From the NCBI GenBank assembly GCA_941918925.1, contig OW799235.1:35019201-35083200 (forward strand): a stretch of 64,000 nt of DNA, given 5' to 3'. Position 1 is the stretch's first letter. Each line of letters opens with the position of its first letter. The notes below the pieces were generated by a model. The model worked only from the letters and a program-made list of their open reading frames with translations. It was not told the DNA's origin and searched no databases. This DNA is from Phyto melanocephala (lineage: Eukaryota; Arthropoda; Insecta; Diptera; Rhinophoridae). Positions 33,901 through 42,990 of the stretch are shown in pieces. Both the position numbers and the translations under genes were made by a program.

Positions 33901-36900
33901 TACGAGTTCATCCGTACGTAGCTATAGCATGATGCGTTTCGAAAAGGAACAACAGCAGAAGGAAATACGTCAAGAGATGAAATTGCGTTTGGCTCGCCTA
34001 CAGCAACACCAGCATCAGCAACAGCATCAACAACATTTGAGGGAATATAAACCGCAAATAATCATCGGCGATACTGCTGTTTCCATGCAACATAGTGTTG
34101 CATTGAGTCGCTTTACCATAGCTACACCAAGTCCAATAACACCCAATTCAATGGATGAACTCTTACCAGCTGTTGATGAAAGTCAAGAGGTAAGTTTTAA
34201 GTTATCTTGAAATCAACATTTAAAACAAATAAAATCAATCATCAGGGTTTCCTCAACCCTTTCTAATTTCGAAAAATTTGGAGCATACATTAATGTATTA
34301 ACTAACGTTGATTCAAAATTGTTCTAAAATTAATTTACAATATTACATACATACATATTTATTTTAATATATAAGACTTACGTTCAAGGCATATTATTCA
34401 TCAGGTAGTCTTGATTCGTCAGCTGATTATTTTTTTCTTCACTTATTTTAAATTTCAGCTGTCAAAGTCCATAAATAAAAAACAATTTTCTCTCTTCTCT
34501 CATTTATTTCAAATGCCAAACTTCATTTTAAAAAAATTTAAACAAAAGTTTTATTTTTGAACTGCGATAACCTGATGAATAAATATGCCTTGGTTACGTT
34601 GTTTGTACCAAGCCTGCCATATTTGCCGATTTCCTGATTTTTGCTCCAAAAATTCTGATTTTTCGATAAACACTTAAAACACGGTTATTTAGTGTTAGTA
34701 CAATTTATTAATATTGAGAAACACTGGAGTACTTGTTACCTTAAAAAGATACAACTGTCAATAAGTCAGTTATATGTTAATTATATGCAGTGTTTTTAAA
34801 ATTTATGAACACAAACAATTTTTGGAAATTTGATAAGGTGTATTTGGTCTTGTTGGTTAAAAAGTTAATATTAAAATCAAAACCTAAAAAAAACGAAATT
34901 TACAAAATTGTAAATAATTGTATAAATTCTATATTGAATTTGCAAATCAACTAATAAAAAGTTTTGATTTTGAACAAAAATCTTATAAATCTTTGTATAT
35001 AATTAACGCTAACAAAATCTTGAAAAAGAATATTATTTTTTATTGAGACTCTGAAAGAATAAAAACAAATTTTATAGACTGAATTAAGAAAGTTAAAATT
35101 TTTTATTTTTTTTAATAGAAGTAAAGAAAATGTGCAAATCTTTTGGGAAAAAATTGTACATTAATATTTGCAAACAATTGCTTTTTCTAAAGATAATTTG
35201 AAATTAAATATTTCAAACTGTTTGAAATATCGAACTATATATTTTTTTTTTTTTTCAAAAAAGTTACATTTTTTATATCCTTCACCTGTGGTACACAAGG
35301 GTATATATAGCTTTGTCATTCTGTTTGTAATTTCTACAATTTTAATTTCCGATCCCATAAAGTATATATTTTCTGAAAGCTTATGAATAGAGGAGCTTAA
35401 TTAAGCCCTGACCGTCTGCCCGTCTGTCCGTATGTTGGTTGAAATCAACTTTTAGAAGCAACCAGATGTTCCTCAGATCTGTGTTTGATATCAATCTTTT
35501 GGAAATATCCGGAAATAAATCTCTAGAAAAATTCAGTACAATAGCCCCATAACTGTCTGAAATATGAGCAAATAGTTTATATGTATCTTTGCTACTATTT
35601 ATAGGTGTAATATGCTTCTAGAGATATTTGTGAAAAATTTTAAATAAAGCGGTAAAGTTATAGGCCAAAAATTTTTTTGAAAAATATATATTCAAAAAAT
35701 TAACAAACGAAAATCAATTTTTTCAGCTTCTAGACAGCCGAGAGAGTATTGGTATTACCTGAAAAGACTTGACTAGCGCAATATAAGCACTATAAAAAAA
35801 TTTAAATTCATGTTGGCCACCACTACAAAATGGCGGACAATAAATTTATAGATGGGTAAAATCTGGTATTTTAAAATGTAACTTCTAGAACCCCCTCAAT
35901 ATTGGTATCAAATGAAAGGGCTTGAGCAGTAAAATTATTAAAAAATTTAAAATCCAAGATGGCGTCGAAAACAAAATGGCGGATCAAATTTGTTCAACCC
36001 CATCAATATCGGTATCAAATAAAAGGGCTTGACTAATAGAATACAGTTAACTACGAAAAAATTCAAAATCAAGAATGGCGTCGGAAATAATAAAAAAAAT
36101 GGCATATAACACGAAATACTTATAGGCTGAGCTACGATGTGGGAATTTACCAATGTACATGATGGTGAATGATGATGGTATTATCAGATTCGGCACTGCC
36201 GAATATTGCACTCTTCTTCTTATTTAACTTGAACAATTTACCCTAAAGTACAAAATATATATATTTCATTCAAATTAACTACAACTTATGTATATGTAAA
36301 ACTGTTAGTTTTTTTTTTAATTTTATGTAATTTTATATGTATGTTTTCAAAATGGTGCTAATTTGTTATATTTTGTTAATAAAAAATTATTTGTTTTTGT
36401 ATTTAAATGAGAATTTTTAATTTTCCGATTTTTTTAAATGAAAGTACCGATAATTCTGATTTAATATCCAAATCATCTGGCACCCCTGATTTGTTCTTTT
36501 AAAATGTTGTGTTAAACAATATTTTCTGTTAAAGTTCCTTATTTCACTACTTTTAATCAGAGGATGACTTAAATTTTTGGAAGATTAGTTAAACCTGCAT
36601 TTAATTGCTTTTAAATAGTACGTGTTTTAATTAACATAAATATAAATCAATTGTTCTGGCCTTAAATTATTGTCAAAAATTATTAAACTTGCTAAACATT
36701 TTAAATTAAATTTAGTATTTTTAGAATATTAACAAATTATTCCGATATTAGCCGAGTGGAATTCGTTTCCAAAATCAGCTGCAATTTCATCATAAGTACT
36801 CTTTATCGGAATACTCATATTAAATTTGAAACTGCTTTTTATGTTACAATAAATTTCAAAATAAAAAGTTTCGAATAAATATAAATTTATAATTACATTC

Positions 36901-37153
36901 TTTCATTTGAAATATATTCTTCTAGTACCTACACAAATCTGAAATGATGGTAAAACCACCATTTGCAGAATCAGTTGCTTCTGCTACCATAAGTGCTATA
37001 AAAAATGTTGCTGCCTCACCCGGTACGAATCAAAATATGACCAGTACAACTAATGCCGCTATTGCTTCTACGTCATCGTCTACTGCTGGTATGGATCTAG
37101 CTAATGCTGCTGCTTATATTGGACCCTGCAGTTCGTCAAATGAAGCGCTTTAA
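18823..37153 (+). CDS. Gene for a Cys-rich single-pass membrane protein, 3' part (unidentified)
   Basis: Consecutive exons with matching phases are 18823-18969, 19273-19434, 20571-20747, then 20907-21487 and/or 33867-34189, then 36926-37153. The predicted protein has two extracellular Cys-rich modules of EB/EGF type, one transmembrane helix (LLGVCVGIGVLAGLICMVLH) with a basic stop-transfer flank (SKTKYPRHR), and a Ser/Gln-rich cytoplasmic tail. The N-terminus with signal peptide is not in the recognised exons and lies upstream. The 12.4-kb intron between 21488 and 33866 is packed with transposons. I do not recognise the orthologue, so no symbol is given. A role as a surface receptor or adhesion-type protein is only inference from topology. 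Confidence 0.85.
18970..19272 (+). other. Intron
   Basis: GTAAGT...CACAG. It contains a GATGATG-rich microsatellite-like segment; nothing else was seen. Confidence 0.8.
19273..19434 (+). CDS. Exon: second Cys-rich (EB/EGF-like) module
   Basis: Acceptor TATCACAG ends at 19272 and donor GTAAGT starts at 19435. The phase is the same as the previous exon (two bases in, one base out). It encodes KKLGEQCFYDETCQYNDENS, then LCVQVRHNAMCQCASGFHSV and RRVFCTQ. The cysteine pattern repeats that of the preceding exon, consistent with a tandem EB-like architecture. Confidence 0.88.
19703..19858. mobile_element. 156-bp MITE of the CACTATGCAACAA family
   Basis: The ends are CACTATGCAACAAATG and TTGTTGCATAGTG, with TTA flanks at 19700-19702 and 19859-19861. 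It shares CCGCTATAGTCA and the block CAAAAATCATCATAATTTCA with the element at 1783-3357. It lies within the intron 19435-20570. Confidence 0.8.
20571..20747 (+). CDS. Exon: transmembrane segment and juxtamembrane region
   Basis: Acceptor TTTTTCCACAG ends at 20570 and donor GTAATA starts at 20748. It encodes DIDELNSDLPT, a hydrophobic helix LLGVCVGIGVLAGLICMVLH, the basic flank FSKTKYPRHRNF, and NLPPPIMYSSET. It ends in phase 1 (one base of a Gly codon), so it can be joined to either 20907 or 33867. Confidence 0.88.
20907..21502 (+). CDS. Alternative cytoplasmic exon A (Ser-rich; stop codon or donor at its end)
   Basis: Acceptor TTTACCAG ends at 20906. The frame entered from 20747 gives GIPLTVQSGRPSSRSSIRSS, then Ser/Gly-rich sequence, SMTRHLQKQLNHQRHLLSFE, DRVRALLGLNGIDNCRCDDD and ETPRFAVNIS, ending at TAA 21500-21502. 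A consensus-like donor (GCG|GTAAAC) at 21488 would instead end the exon in phase 0, which matches the phase-0 acceptor at 36926. A second possible donor (ACAG|GTGCGG) at 21079 is in phase 1 and could join 33867. Which of these is used needs transcript data. It may therefore supply a short C-terminus, a mutually exclusive exon, or a 5' part of a longer tail. Confidence 0.7.
21736..23185. mobile_element. PIF/Harbinger-like DNA transposon relic
   Basis: The ends are CCCATGTTCTGTAACT at 21736 and AGTTACAGAACATGGG (with small differences) ending at 23185. Several subterminal copies of a TTCTGTAACTnnnnnGCGAGAA-type motif lie near both ends (about 21760, 21850, 21920, 23085 and 23150) and may be transposase-binding sites. 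A target duplication was not clear. A fragment of a minus-strand transposase lies inside. It sits in the large intron of the membrane-protein gene. Confidence 0.7.
22658..22939 (-). pseudogene. Harbinger-type transposase N-terminal fragment
   Basis: The 93-codon frame contains NMLRIHRKRLCDSTDSFEMP then ENCFKELYRLSRSSAMVLLE. This resembles the region before the DDE nuclease in HARBI1-like proteins (…F..LYRLS…). The catalytic domain is missing, so the copy is truncated and inactive. The family assignment rests on this short match plus the TIR context. Confidence 0.55.
23186..24090 (+). other. Intronic sequence without recognisable feature
   Basis: Contains a short GTGCGTGC microsatellite (about 23235-23255) and TTAATTAA runs (about 23390-23420). 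No coding signal. Confidence 0.5.
24091..24945 (-). repeat. mini-me-like element, family 1, full-length copy C
   Basis: Reverse-oriented copy with the same blocks as 2474-3316: terminal hairpin at 24097-24125, CCATAAAGTATATATTTTC, (GTCY)n at 24228-24262, the conserved block with CAACAACAACATACATACAT, ~250 bp of T-rich low-complexity DNA, and the left end GTAGCGCTCTTAC-type motif AGCGCTCTTACTTGTT. Near-identity to copies B and D implies recent spread. Confidence 0.78.
25045..25630. mobile_element. MITE with ~55-bp TIRs (AGGCTGGGGCACAATGAATC) and TTA target duplication
   Basis: AGGCTGGGGCACAATGAATC at 25045 is matched in inverted orientation at the right end (25630). The inverted match continues through TCAACTTTTTCAACTGACA with a few mismatches. 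TTA flanks both sides (25042-25044 and 25631-25633). TWA duplication suggests PIF/Harbinger. It is 586 bp, GC-richer at its ends, with no transposase frame. Confidence 0.8.
25860..26245 (+). repeat. Diverged satellite-like sequence (GGTACTTTTT units), left of the transposon
   Basis: Contains scattered units such as GGGTAAAAACTATAATTTGG, GGTACTTTTTTGGTACC and TTTTTTGGTACTTTTTTTAA. These resemble the tandem units at 30240-30960 on the other side of the 26249-29917 element. I read it as the same array split by that insertion. Confidence 0.5.
27545..28435 (+). mobile_element. Tc1/mariner element, rearranged: 5' part replaced by inverted copy of its own 3' end
   Basis: It is flanked by TA (27543-27544 and 28436-28437) and has ends AAGGGTGTTTTTTTAAGCCC. 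The inverted repeat is not limited to normal TIRs. It runs about 180 bp inward at each end (27545-27722 against about 28258-28435), and at the right end it includes the last ~30 codons of the transposase. At the left end this inverted copy directly abuts the middle of the transposase. The element interrupts the putative transposase gene of the long-TIR transposon, next to that gene's intron donor. Confidence 0.85.
27722..28329 (+). pseudogene. mariner transposase, N-terminus missing and frame broken
   Basis: The preserved catalytic part has FYRKIVFSDEAHFWLNG (first Asp), NKQNCRIWSE, HPEKCTVWCGFHAGGIIGPY, MWFQQDGATCHTAN (second Asp) and, in another frame, NGPVNWPPRSCDLTPLDDFL (third Asp), ending PEIIFKC at the stop at 28327-28329. 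A deletion between CHTAN and the ISRNG motif removes residues and shifts the frame (about 28055). The N-terminal helix-turn-helix region is absent; the sequence before 27722 is the inverted 3' end. Motif order fits mariner-like DDxD transposases, possibly the DD41D (rosa-type) group, but the deletion prevents measuring the spacing. Confidence 0.85.
30240..30960 (+). repeat. ~118-bp tandem repeat array (about 6 units)
   Basis: The block GTTATGGGYGACCAAAAAGG recurs at about 30353, 30471, 30589, 30708, 30817 and 30935, giving periods near 118, 118, 119, 109 and 118. Each unit also has TATGGTACTTTTTGTATTTT and GGATTGTACAATCAAGGACT. Units differ by scattered substitutions. Related single units occur at about 4375-4520 and, diverged, at 25860-26245 and 29930-30240. 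Confidence 0.85.
30961..31333 (+). other. Intronic spacer
   Basis: Contains a local direct repeat of TCGTTATGATATTTCTGCCA-like sequence (about 31070-31120 on the plus strand: GATATTTCTGCCA twice). No coding signal. Confidence 0.4.
31334..32147 (+). repeat. mini-me-like element, family 1, full-length copy D, with duplicated terminal hairpin
   Basis: Same organisation as copy B (2474-3316). The right-end hairpin unit (CTATATATACCCTTTTTCAC plus TGTGTGAAGGGTATAAAA) occurs twice in tandem with a 40-bp period (32071 and 32111). The other copies have it once. Confidence 0.8.
32148..33866 (+). other. Intronic AT-rich sequence
   Basis: Contains an (AATC)n-like microsatellite at about 32458-32490 and many homopolymer runs. 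It ends with the acceptor AAAATTAG before the exon at 33867. No other feature supported. Confidence 0.5.
33867..34189 (+). CDS. Alternative cytoplasmic exon B (Ser-rich start, Gln/His-rich coiled segment)
   Basis: Acceptor AAAAATTAG ends at 33866 and donor GTAAGT starts at 34190. Entering in phase 1 it reads SRRPSLASVHSTSSSVRSYS, MMRFEKEQQQKEIRQEMKLR, a His/Gln-rich run, EYKPQIIIGDTAVSMQHSVA and PNSMDELLPAVDESQE, and it leaves in phase 0. Its Ser-rich beginning resembles that of exon A (RPSSRSSIRSSGGSIGSYG). Both exons share entry phase and can share exit phase, which suggests ancestral exon duplication or mutually exclusive use. Confidence 0.82.
35271..36222 (-). repeat. mini-me-like element, family 1 variant (copy E)
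   Basis: The right end TATCCTTCACCTGTGG, CCCATAAAGTATATATTTTC and GTCTGCCCGTCTGTCC lie at 35275-35435. The left end is ATTCGGCACTGCCGAATATT plus GCACTCTTCTT at 36186-36215. The interior differs from B/C/D: it has no poly(A/T) core but repeated CAAGATGGCGTCG / ACAAAATGGCGGA phrases. A relative in plus orientation is at 61437-62470. It lies in the intron 34190-36925. Confidence 0.7.
36740..36895. repeat. Diverged relative of the 15580-16042 MITE
   Basis: TTAGCCGAGTGGAATTCGTT and the following CAGCTGCAATTTCATCAT match the centre of the MITE at 15735-15780. AAAGTTTCGAATAAATATAA resembles its right TIR. The left end is not recognisable. Confidence 0.5.
36926..37153 (+). CDS. Last exon of the membrane-protein gene
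   Basis: Acceptor TATTCTTCTAG ends at 36925. The frame enters in phase 0, matching the exit of 34189 (and of a possible donor at 21488). It encodes YLHKSEMMVKPPFAESVASA, then an Ala/Ser/Thr-rich tail ending AAAYIGPCSSSNEAL, with TAA at 37151-37153. Confidence 0.83.
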   Translation, partial: YLHKSEMMVKPPFAESVASATISAIKNVAASPGTNQNMTSTTNAAIASTSSSTAGMDLANAAAYIGPCSSSNEAL

Positions 37154-37510
37154 ATTTTTTAATTTCAAGACAACATACATATATAAATATTTATATACAT
37201 ACATACATAATTATGTATATATAAAAACTAATAAAAAAAAGTGTTAAACGAAAATAATCTTAAACAAAAAATCCAAAATAATAATAAAAAAACATAATAA
37301 ACAAAAAAGCGTATTAAGTATGAAAAATAAGTATTATATTTGTATTTGTATATAACAAAAATTAAAAAAAAAAATATATAAATAACTACAATATAAAAGT
37401 TAGTGTAATAAAATGTAATGAAAAGATTGTTTTATGTTTATTCCATTAAAAAAAAGTCGTAATATTTTTTATACAAACTTATAGAATTTATAAAAAAGAA
37501 ACTGATCTAG
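37154..37510 (+). other. Probable 3' untranslated region
   Basis: Very A-rich with several AATAAA candidates (about 37208-37215, 37270-37300, 37408). The first family-2 repeat begins right after it. Confidence 0.5.
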
Positions 37511-38908
37511 AACAAGTAAGAGCACTATATTCGGCTGTGCCGAATCTTTTATACCCACCACCAATTTTGTGTACATTTAAAGCACAATAATTATTATTTT
37601 GTTAATGGCTTTTTTGTAGAGGGTGGTTAAATTTTAAATTTAAAACAGAGGCCGAATTACGGCACTCGAATGCCGTAATTCGGCCCCAGGTCTGTATAAA
37701 ATGTTAGAACATCTATGAATGCCTTCTAAATTCGTTAAATGAGAAGCATTGCTGTTTATCGCGATAGTGTGGCAAAAAAACAGTCAACTTCGACTCATCA
37801 TCGTGGCAAACAATTGAGCATCAGCAATGTTATTTAAAATTTGGACTATCGGATCGAGGTGTGCCGTTGAGGTCGCGGGGCCATTTGGCCGATATTTTGT
37901 TCCATACATAATTGAACCATACAAATATTATCATTAAAAAAGAAATGATAATAATTTCCTAAATAATTTGTGTTTTATTCAAAATCAACATCGGCCCTTA
38001 AAATTTAACCACCCTTTACAACTTGGATATGCTGGTAAAATGTTTTCGTAAATTAAGTGTTTCAGTGAAAATGGGCGTTAAAGTAAGCGTGTCAATAAAA
38101 TTTCTGCTAATAAATACAACTTAGATATTTCAATATAGTCCGTAATTCTTCCAAAATATTTATTCATTGAGAAATTATATGAATTTGAAATAAAGCATTA
38201 TATAGGATGTGGGCGTAAGAGTGGGCGTGTCACCTAAATTTTCTGGCATAACAATAACATTGACTAGAAGGATTTCCGTAGCAAATTTTATCATCATACC
38301 TCTAATTTTGTCGGTTTTATAAATTTAAATTTCATTAACAGTAAATAACGTGGAAAGTGAGCGTTATAGTAGGTGTGTCGAAGTTATTTATGCTAATAAA
38401 TACAACTAAGATATTTCAATAAAGTCCTTTATTATTCGATTTATAGAGAAATTATAAGAATTTGAGAGAAAACGTTGTATGGGAGGTTGACGTGTCACAT
38501 TTATTTTCCGTCAGAAGAAAGCCTTTGACCAAAAAGCAATTCCTGCAAAATTTCAGAATCGTAGATCTAAATTTGTCACTCTTATTAGGTTTAAAATTTT
38601 TAACATATTGGAAAATACACTGCGCGGTATAAATTTTCGTACATTTTGAGCTCTAACTCCCTTCCTAATACATGCATTGAGGCAATTTTTCTTTCTTCCT
38701 TATACTCCGATTTAGCCAATTTTCTATTCCAAACAATCCTTGTGTATAAGACATATTCTGGCAAAATTTGAGCCCACTAGCTTTTTCGATGGGACCTCTA
38801 TCGTGCTTTTAACAGACGGACATACGGACGGACATAGCTAGATCGTCGTCAAATAAAACTCCGATTAAGAATATACATACCATTTTTTTGGTGACGGATA
38901 TAAAAACT
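37511..38908 (+). repeat. mini-me-like element, family 2, copy H
   Basis: The left end is CAAGTAAGAGCACTATATTC then GGCTGTGCCGAATC and TATACCCACCACCAATTTTG. The right end has CTCTATCGTGCTTTTAACAG, the GGACGGACATAGCTAGATCG tract, and the terminal GGTGACGGATATAAAA. The interior repeats GGGCGTTAAAGTAAGCGTGTC-like phrases. The left end resembles family 1, but the right end uses CCACCA/TGGTGG rather than CCCTTCAC/GTGAAGGG as its hairpin. A mariner-derived MITE is inserted at 37619-38016. Confidence 0.72.
37619..38016 (+). mobile_element. mariner-derived MITE (copy 1) with GAGGGTGGTTAAATTTT ends
   Basis: It is flanked by TA (37617-37618 and 38017-38018). The TIRs GAGGGTGGTTAAATTTT and AAAATTTAACCACCCTT end a 398-bp element. 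A residual plus-strand frame has RDSVAKKQSTSTHHRGKQLS, resembling the helix-turn-helix part of mariner transposases. It is followed directly by SDRGVPLRSRGHLADILFHT and a stop, the usual C-terminal tail. It is therefore an internal deletion derivative that fused the two ends of the gene. Copy 2 is at 52342-52933. Confidence 0.75.
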
Positions 38909-39104
38909 CAAATACTTCAAAAAAACACTTTACAAAAAAATTTGTTTAGCTCTTTTACTAAAATTTTGCAAAAAATATTTGACCTTGTGTCACAAAAATT
39001 GGTCTGCTGATCACGGTCGGATCGTAACGGGTATAAAATGGGGTATAGGGGTATAGAGGAGAGTTTTATCTACTAAATGGTGCTAATTTCTTTTTGTTAT
39101 CTTA

Positions 39105-39389
39105 TGTTTTCCAGAAGTTATGGTGTATTAAAAAAAGGAATTTAGGAAAATTTAGACCTAAAGATAAAAAAAAAATTATTTCTAAACATTATAAACAATT
39201 TATTTTCATGTACTAATGGCTAACAAATTTTAAAATTATACAAAACTTATTTCGTTTGAAAATTTTCTAAAAGTAAAATGTTATAGAACTTTAAAAATCA
39301 AAATCTTACTAATAAATTTCCTGTTTTAGCAAAATGCTGAGCATGTCTATATTGAGTCACCCTGTGGCCCTTAAAATTTAACCACCCCT
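39105..39389 (+). repeat. ~285-bp interspersed repeat shared with 51880-52150
   Basis: Same blocks in the same order in both places: GGAATTTAGGAAAATTT, ATGTACTAATGGCTAACAAA, AAATCAAAATCTTACTAATA, and TCACCCTGTGGCCCTTAAAA. It ends in a TTTAACCACCCC that matches the mariner MITE terminus. It is probably a remnant of another element with that TIR. Confidence 0.6.
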
Positions 39390-39769
39390 TACAAAAAAAT
39401 AGATAGATAAAAAAAAAATTTTTTAAAATATGTATTTTAAATATTCAAATACTTATTTTAAATCTACTGATGCACATTTTTTTTTAATATTTTTAAATCT
39501 TAAACCTCATAAGACTGTGTGTACAACTATATGTAAAGTTGGGCACAAATCATTACTCTAGTTAATTTTTGTCAACAAACTTCGGTCATTTTCGTTTTCA
39601 CAAACCCCTATAAAATTCCTTTGTAGTTTGTGCAAAAAAATGTTACTAGAGTCATCTAGTGTTCTACGTGATGTTTAGCAAAGACATCATCCTTAGTGTT
39701 TGCAAAATTCAACAGATGTCGCCATCTGCAATGAATAAATGCTAATGAATATGACTAATATATTTTTAT

Positions 39770-40430
39770 AAAAATTTAAAAAAAAGTGGGCGTGGCACAT
39801 TTATTTTTCGTTATAACGAAGACTTTGACCAAAAAACCATGTTTGCAAAATTTCAGAACCGTACATATAGTTTTGTCAGTTTTATTACGTTTTAAACTTC
39901 AAATATACACTGAGCGGTATAAATTTTCGTACATTTTGACCTATAACTCCTTTTCTAATGCATAGATTTAAGCAATTTTTGGGGAGAAATATTCTTTTGA
40001 CTCGAGAAATATATATTCGAAGTTTCATGACTCTACGTTTATGCGTTTGGACACAATTCCTTTTTTTTCGATGTTTGAAGGACACGGTTTTTTCGACCTA
40101 TTCTTGCTTTACGAGCTATAACTCTCTTTCTAATATTCCGATTTAGCCCATTTTCAATACCAAACAAACCTTGTCTATTAGAAAGATTCTGGCAAAATTT
40201 GAGCCCTTTAGCGTTTTCGGTGCGACCTCTATCGTGCTTTCAACAGACGGACAGACGGACAGACGGACAGACGGACGGACATAGCTAGATCGTCATCAAA
40301 TCAAACCCCGATTCAGAATATATATACTTTATGGGGTCTAAAATGGATATTTCGATGTGTTACAAACGGAATGACAAAATGAATATACCCCCACCATTTT
40401 TTTGGTGGCGGGTATAAAAACATAAACCAA
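39770..40430 (+). repeat. mini-me-like element, family 2, right-half copy I
   Basis: Contains GTGGGCGTGGCACATTTATT, TATACACTGAGCGGTATAAA, GATTTAGCCCATTTTCAATA, a (GACAGACG)n tract, TATACTTTATGGGGTCTAAA, and the terminal CCCCCACCATTTTTTTGGTG plus GCGGGTATAAAA. It lacks its own left end, or forms a composite with copy H upstream. Confidence 0.7.
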
Positions 40431-40674
40431 TAAAATTATATCAGTATTTAAATATTTAAACTAAATTTACATTGCAAAATTCTCATGTTATACATTAAAC
40501 TCATTTATTTTATAAGTCCATATTTCGTATCTAAAGCAACATATGTATGTTCACATGCCAAATTAAACATAACCACTATTTTGGGTAAATATTTTTAAAG
40601 CTGATACGATTTCTCTTAAATCCAAATCAAATAACAATGGATTGATATTGCAATTGATTATAATTAAATGTTAA

Positions 40675-41147
40675 ATTCACAACCTCGTATTGTATTCTGT
40701 ATCGTCTATTGAAATACAGTTTCAGTTTATACATTTGTAAGCACAATTTCTGTTTTACCAGTTGTATCGTTATATTGCTAAACGACAAATGATATTAAAC
40801 ATCGGGTAAATAAAAATCAGGAATGGGATAGTTAATAAAATCTTAGTTCTTACAAAAAATATTTTCAAACAATTTCTAGTACAAAATTTTAATAAAGATA
40901 ACAAAAATAATCAAAACATTAAAGTTAAATATATAATTTATATTTATTATCTTCAAAGCAAAGAAAAAATTTCTTGTTTGATTCTTCTCAAAAATTTGTT
41001 TTTCCATCCCTGTATAATTCCAATACAACACTTTAAATCAAATTGTAATACAAAACGTTTCAATAGAAATTACCAACAACAAGTATACAATACTGTTAAC
41101 ACATACAAAAATAGTACCAATAGTACAATACAAATGGGGTTGTGAAT
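40675..41147. mobile_element. MITE with ATTCACAACCYC ends
   Basis: ATTCACAACCTCGTATTGTA at 40675 is mirrored by TACAATACAAATGGGGTTGT ending at 41147. The interior also has repeated GTATTG / AATACAA motifs. It is 473 bp, non-coding, with no clear target duplication. Confidence 0.65.
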
Positions 41148-41345
41148 TGAACTAATATAATTTTTAAATAAAATAAACATTTATATAATAGGAGAGAAGC
41201 AATTTTATATTAGTGGTTACGTTTATTTCGTCAAGTTTTTGCTTAATGTGAACATATCTTATGTTGAAAAATATTTTAGTTTGTTAATGAAATGTTAGTT
41301 AAAATGATTCAAGCAGGTAATTTTTTTTTATGTTTAAAATAAAAA

Positions 41346-42990
41346 AAGAGTAAGAACACTATATTCGGCTATATAAATTTTGTAAAGTATTTTTATGTCA
41401 CAAAATCTATTATTTTGTTAACTCTAATCATTAAATAATAATTTCTTTATTCTTAAACAGTGTATTACTTTCTTTATTTAAATCCAATTTGCTATTAATT
41501 TATTTTCTTATATTTAGTCTTAAAACTAAACTCAAGTATTTTTACAATAAGAGCGATATTACGCATTTCACAATATTTGAGAAATAGGCGTTAAAGTAGG
41601 CATGTCAAAGCCATTTCTGCTAATGAATTCATTTGTAATATAGAGTCCCGTTTTCTTCGAAAATCTTTGTCCGTAAGAAAAAACATGATTTTACGAAAAA
41701 TCGTTATATGATAGTTGAGCTTTAAAATGCGTGTGTCCGCTTTATTTATCGTTATAACAATAAAGTTAACCAAAAAACCATGTATGTATGTTAAATTTCA
41801 GAATCGCACATCTAATTCTAACAGACTTATAACGTTTTATGAAAGTAGATTATTACACATGCGAGAGGTGAGCGTTAAAGTAGGCGTTTGTAAGTAATTG
41901 CTGATAGTGGTATTAAAATACAGAGACTATTATTTTTCCAAATTTTTGTTCATATAGAAATTGTATAAGTTTAAGAAAAAGCTTTATATAGGATGTGGGC
42001 GTTAGAGCGGGCATGTCACCTTGATTTTTTGTTATATTTATAATATTTACCAAAAACCGATATTTACCAATTTTCAGAATTTTACATCTAAGTCTGGTTT
42101 AATGACGTTTTAAATTTAAAATAAGACTAAAAAACATACTGTGTGGGGCAATTTTTCGTCCATTTTGATCTATAACTCCTTTTTTTCTCAGAAATAATAC
42201 TGTGAAATATTATTACTCTACGTCATTTAGAAACAATCGCATTTTACTCGATGTCTGAAAAACATTTTACTATGACCTACTCTTGGACATGATTTTTTTG
42301 ACCTACTGTTGCATTACGAGCTATAACATTCTATCTAATATTCCGATATAAAGGGTCCGCCAAATAACTTTTTTTTTTGAAAATGCTATAAAAAAGTGTA
42401 GCTTCGGCTGTGTGGCACGTAGCGCCATCTTGTTGAAACCAAATGTTGCCAATATATCCTTCTCTTAAATTTTTGTAAACTAAAATTTGTACAACATGGC
42501 CCGATCACGATCACCATTGACTACGGCCACTCCTTGCTCAATTTCAAAGAAAAATGGCCCAATTATGCCTCTGGACCAAAATCCGCATCAAACAGTGACT
42601 CGTTTTGGGTGTATCGGCTTTTCAATGTATGCGTGCGGGTTTTCTGTGCCCCAAATGCGACAATTTTGCTTGTTTACATACCGGCCAAGATCAAAATGAC
42701 CTTCATCTGAAAAGATGACTTTTTTGGCAAAATCGGCCAAATTAATGTCGCAATATTCCCAGCGTTGTTCAAGCGTATACACAACCATATTCGTTCAGCG
42801 GAAGGATAAAACAAATTATCTGTCAAATCAGACATGAGCTAAGTGTTACCATTCACGAAATAAGCACTAGTTGAAAAAAAGTTAGATGGCAGACCCTATA
42901 GCCCATTTTCAATACCAAAAAAACCTTGTGTATATATAATATTCTGGCTCCCTCGCTTTTTCAGTTCGAGCTCTATAGTGCTTTCAGCAG
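41346..42990 (+). repeat. mini-me-like element, family 2, copy J (3'-truncated)
   Basis: The left end AGTAAGAACACTATATTCGG is followed by GGGCGTTAGAGCGGGCATGTC-type phrases, TGTGTGGGGCAATTTTTCGT, AGCCCATTTTCAATACCAAA and CTCTATAGTGCTTTCAGCAG. The terminal TATACTTTATGGGG block and hairpin are missing. A second mariner-derived element is inserted at about 42356-42894. Confidence 0.65.
42356..42894 (-). mobile_element. mariner-derived non-autonomous element
   Basis: The inverted ends are AGGGTCCGCCAAATAACTTT and (reverse) AGGGTCTGCCATCTAACTTT. The surrounding repeat resumes exactly after it (GATATA / TAGCCCATTTTC), consistent with a TA target. The minus-strand frame at 42588-42788 reads MVVYTLEQRWEYCDINLADF, then VIFSDEGHFDLGRYVNKQNC and RIWGTENPHAYIEKPIHPKR. 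It joins the transposase N-terminus directly to the region of the first catalytic Asp. The rest of the catalytic core is gone. It is a different subfamily from the 27545 element. Confidence 0.75.

Noticed and set aside
42487..42699. Plus-strand frame inside the mariner-derived element
   Set aside because: Antisense of the recognised mariner transposase fragment on the minus strand.
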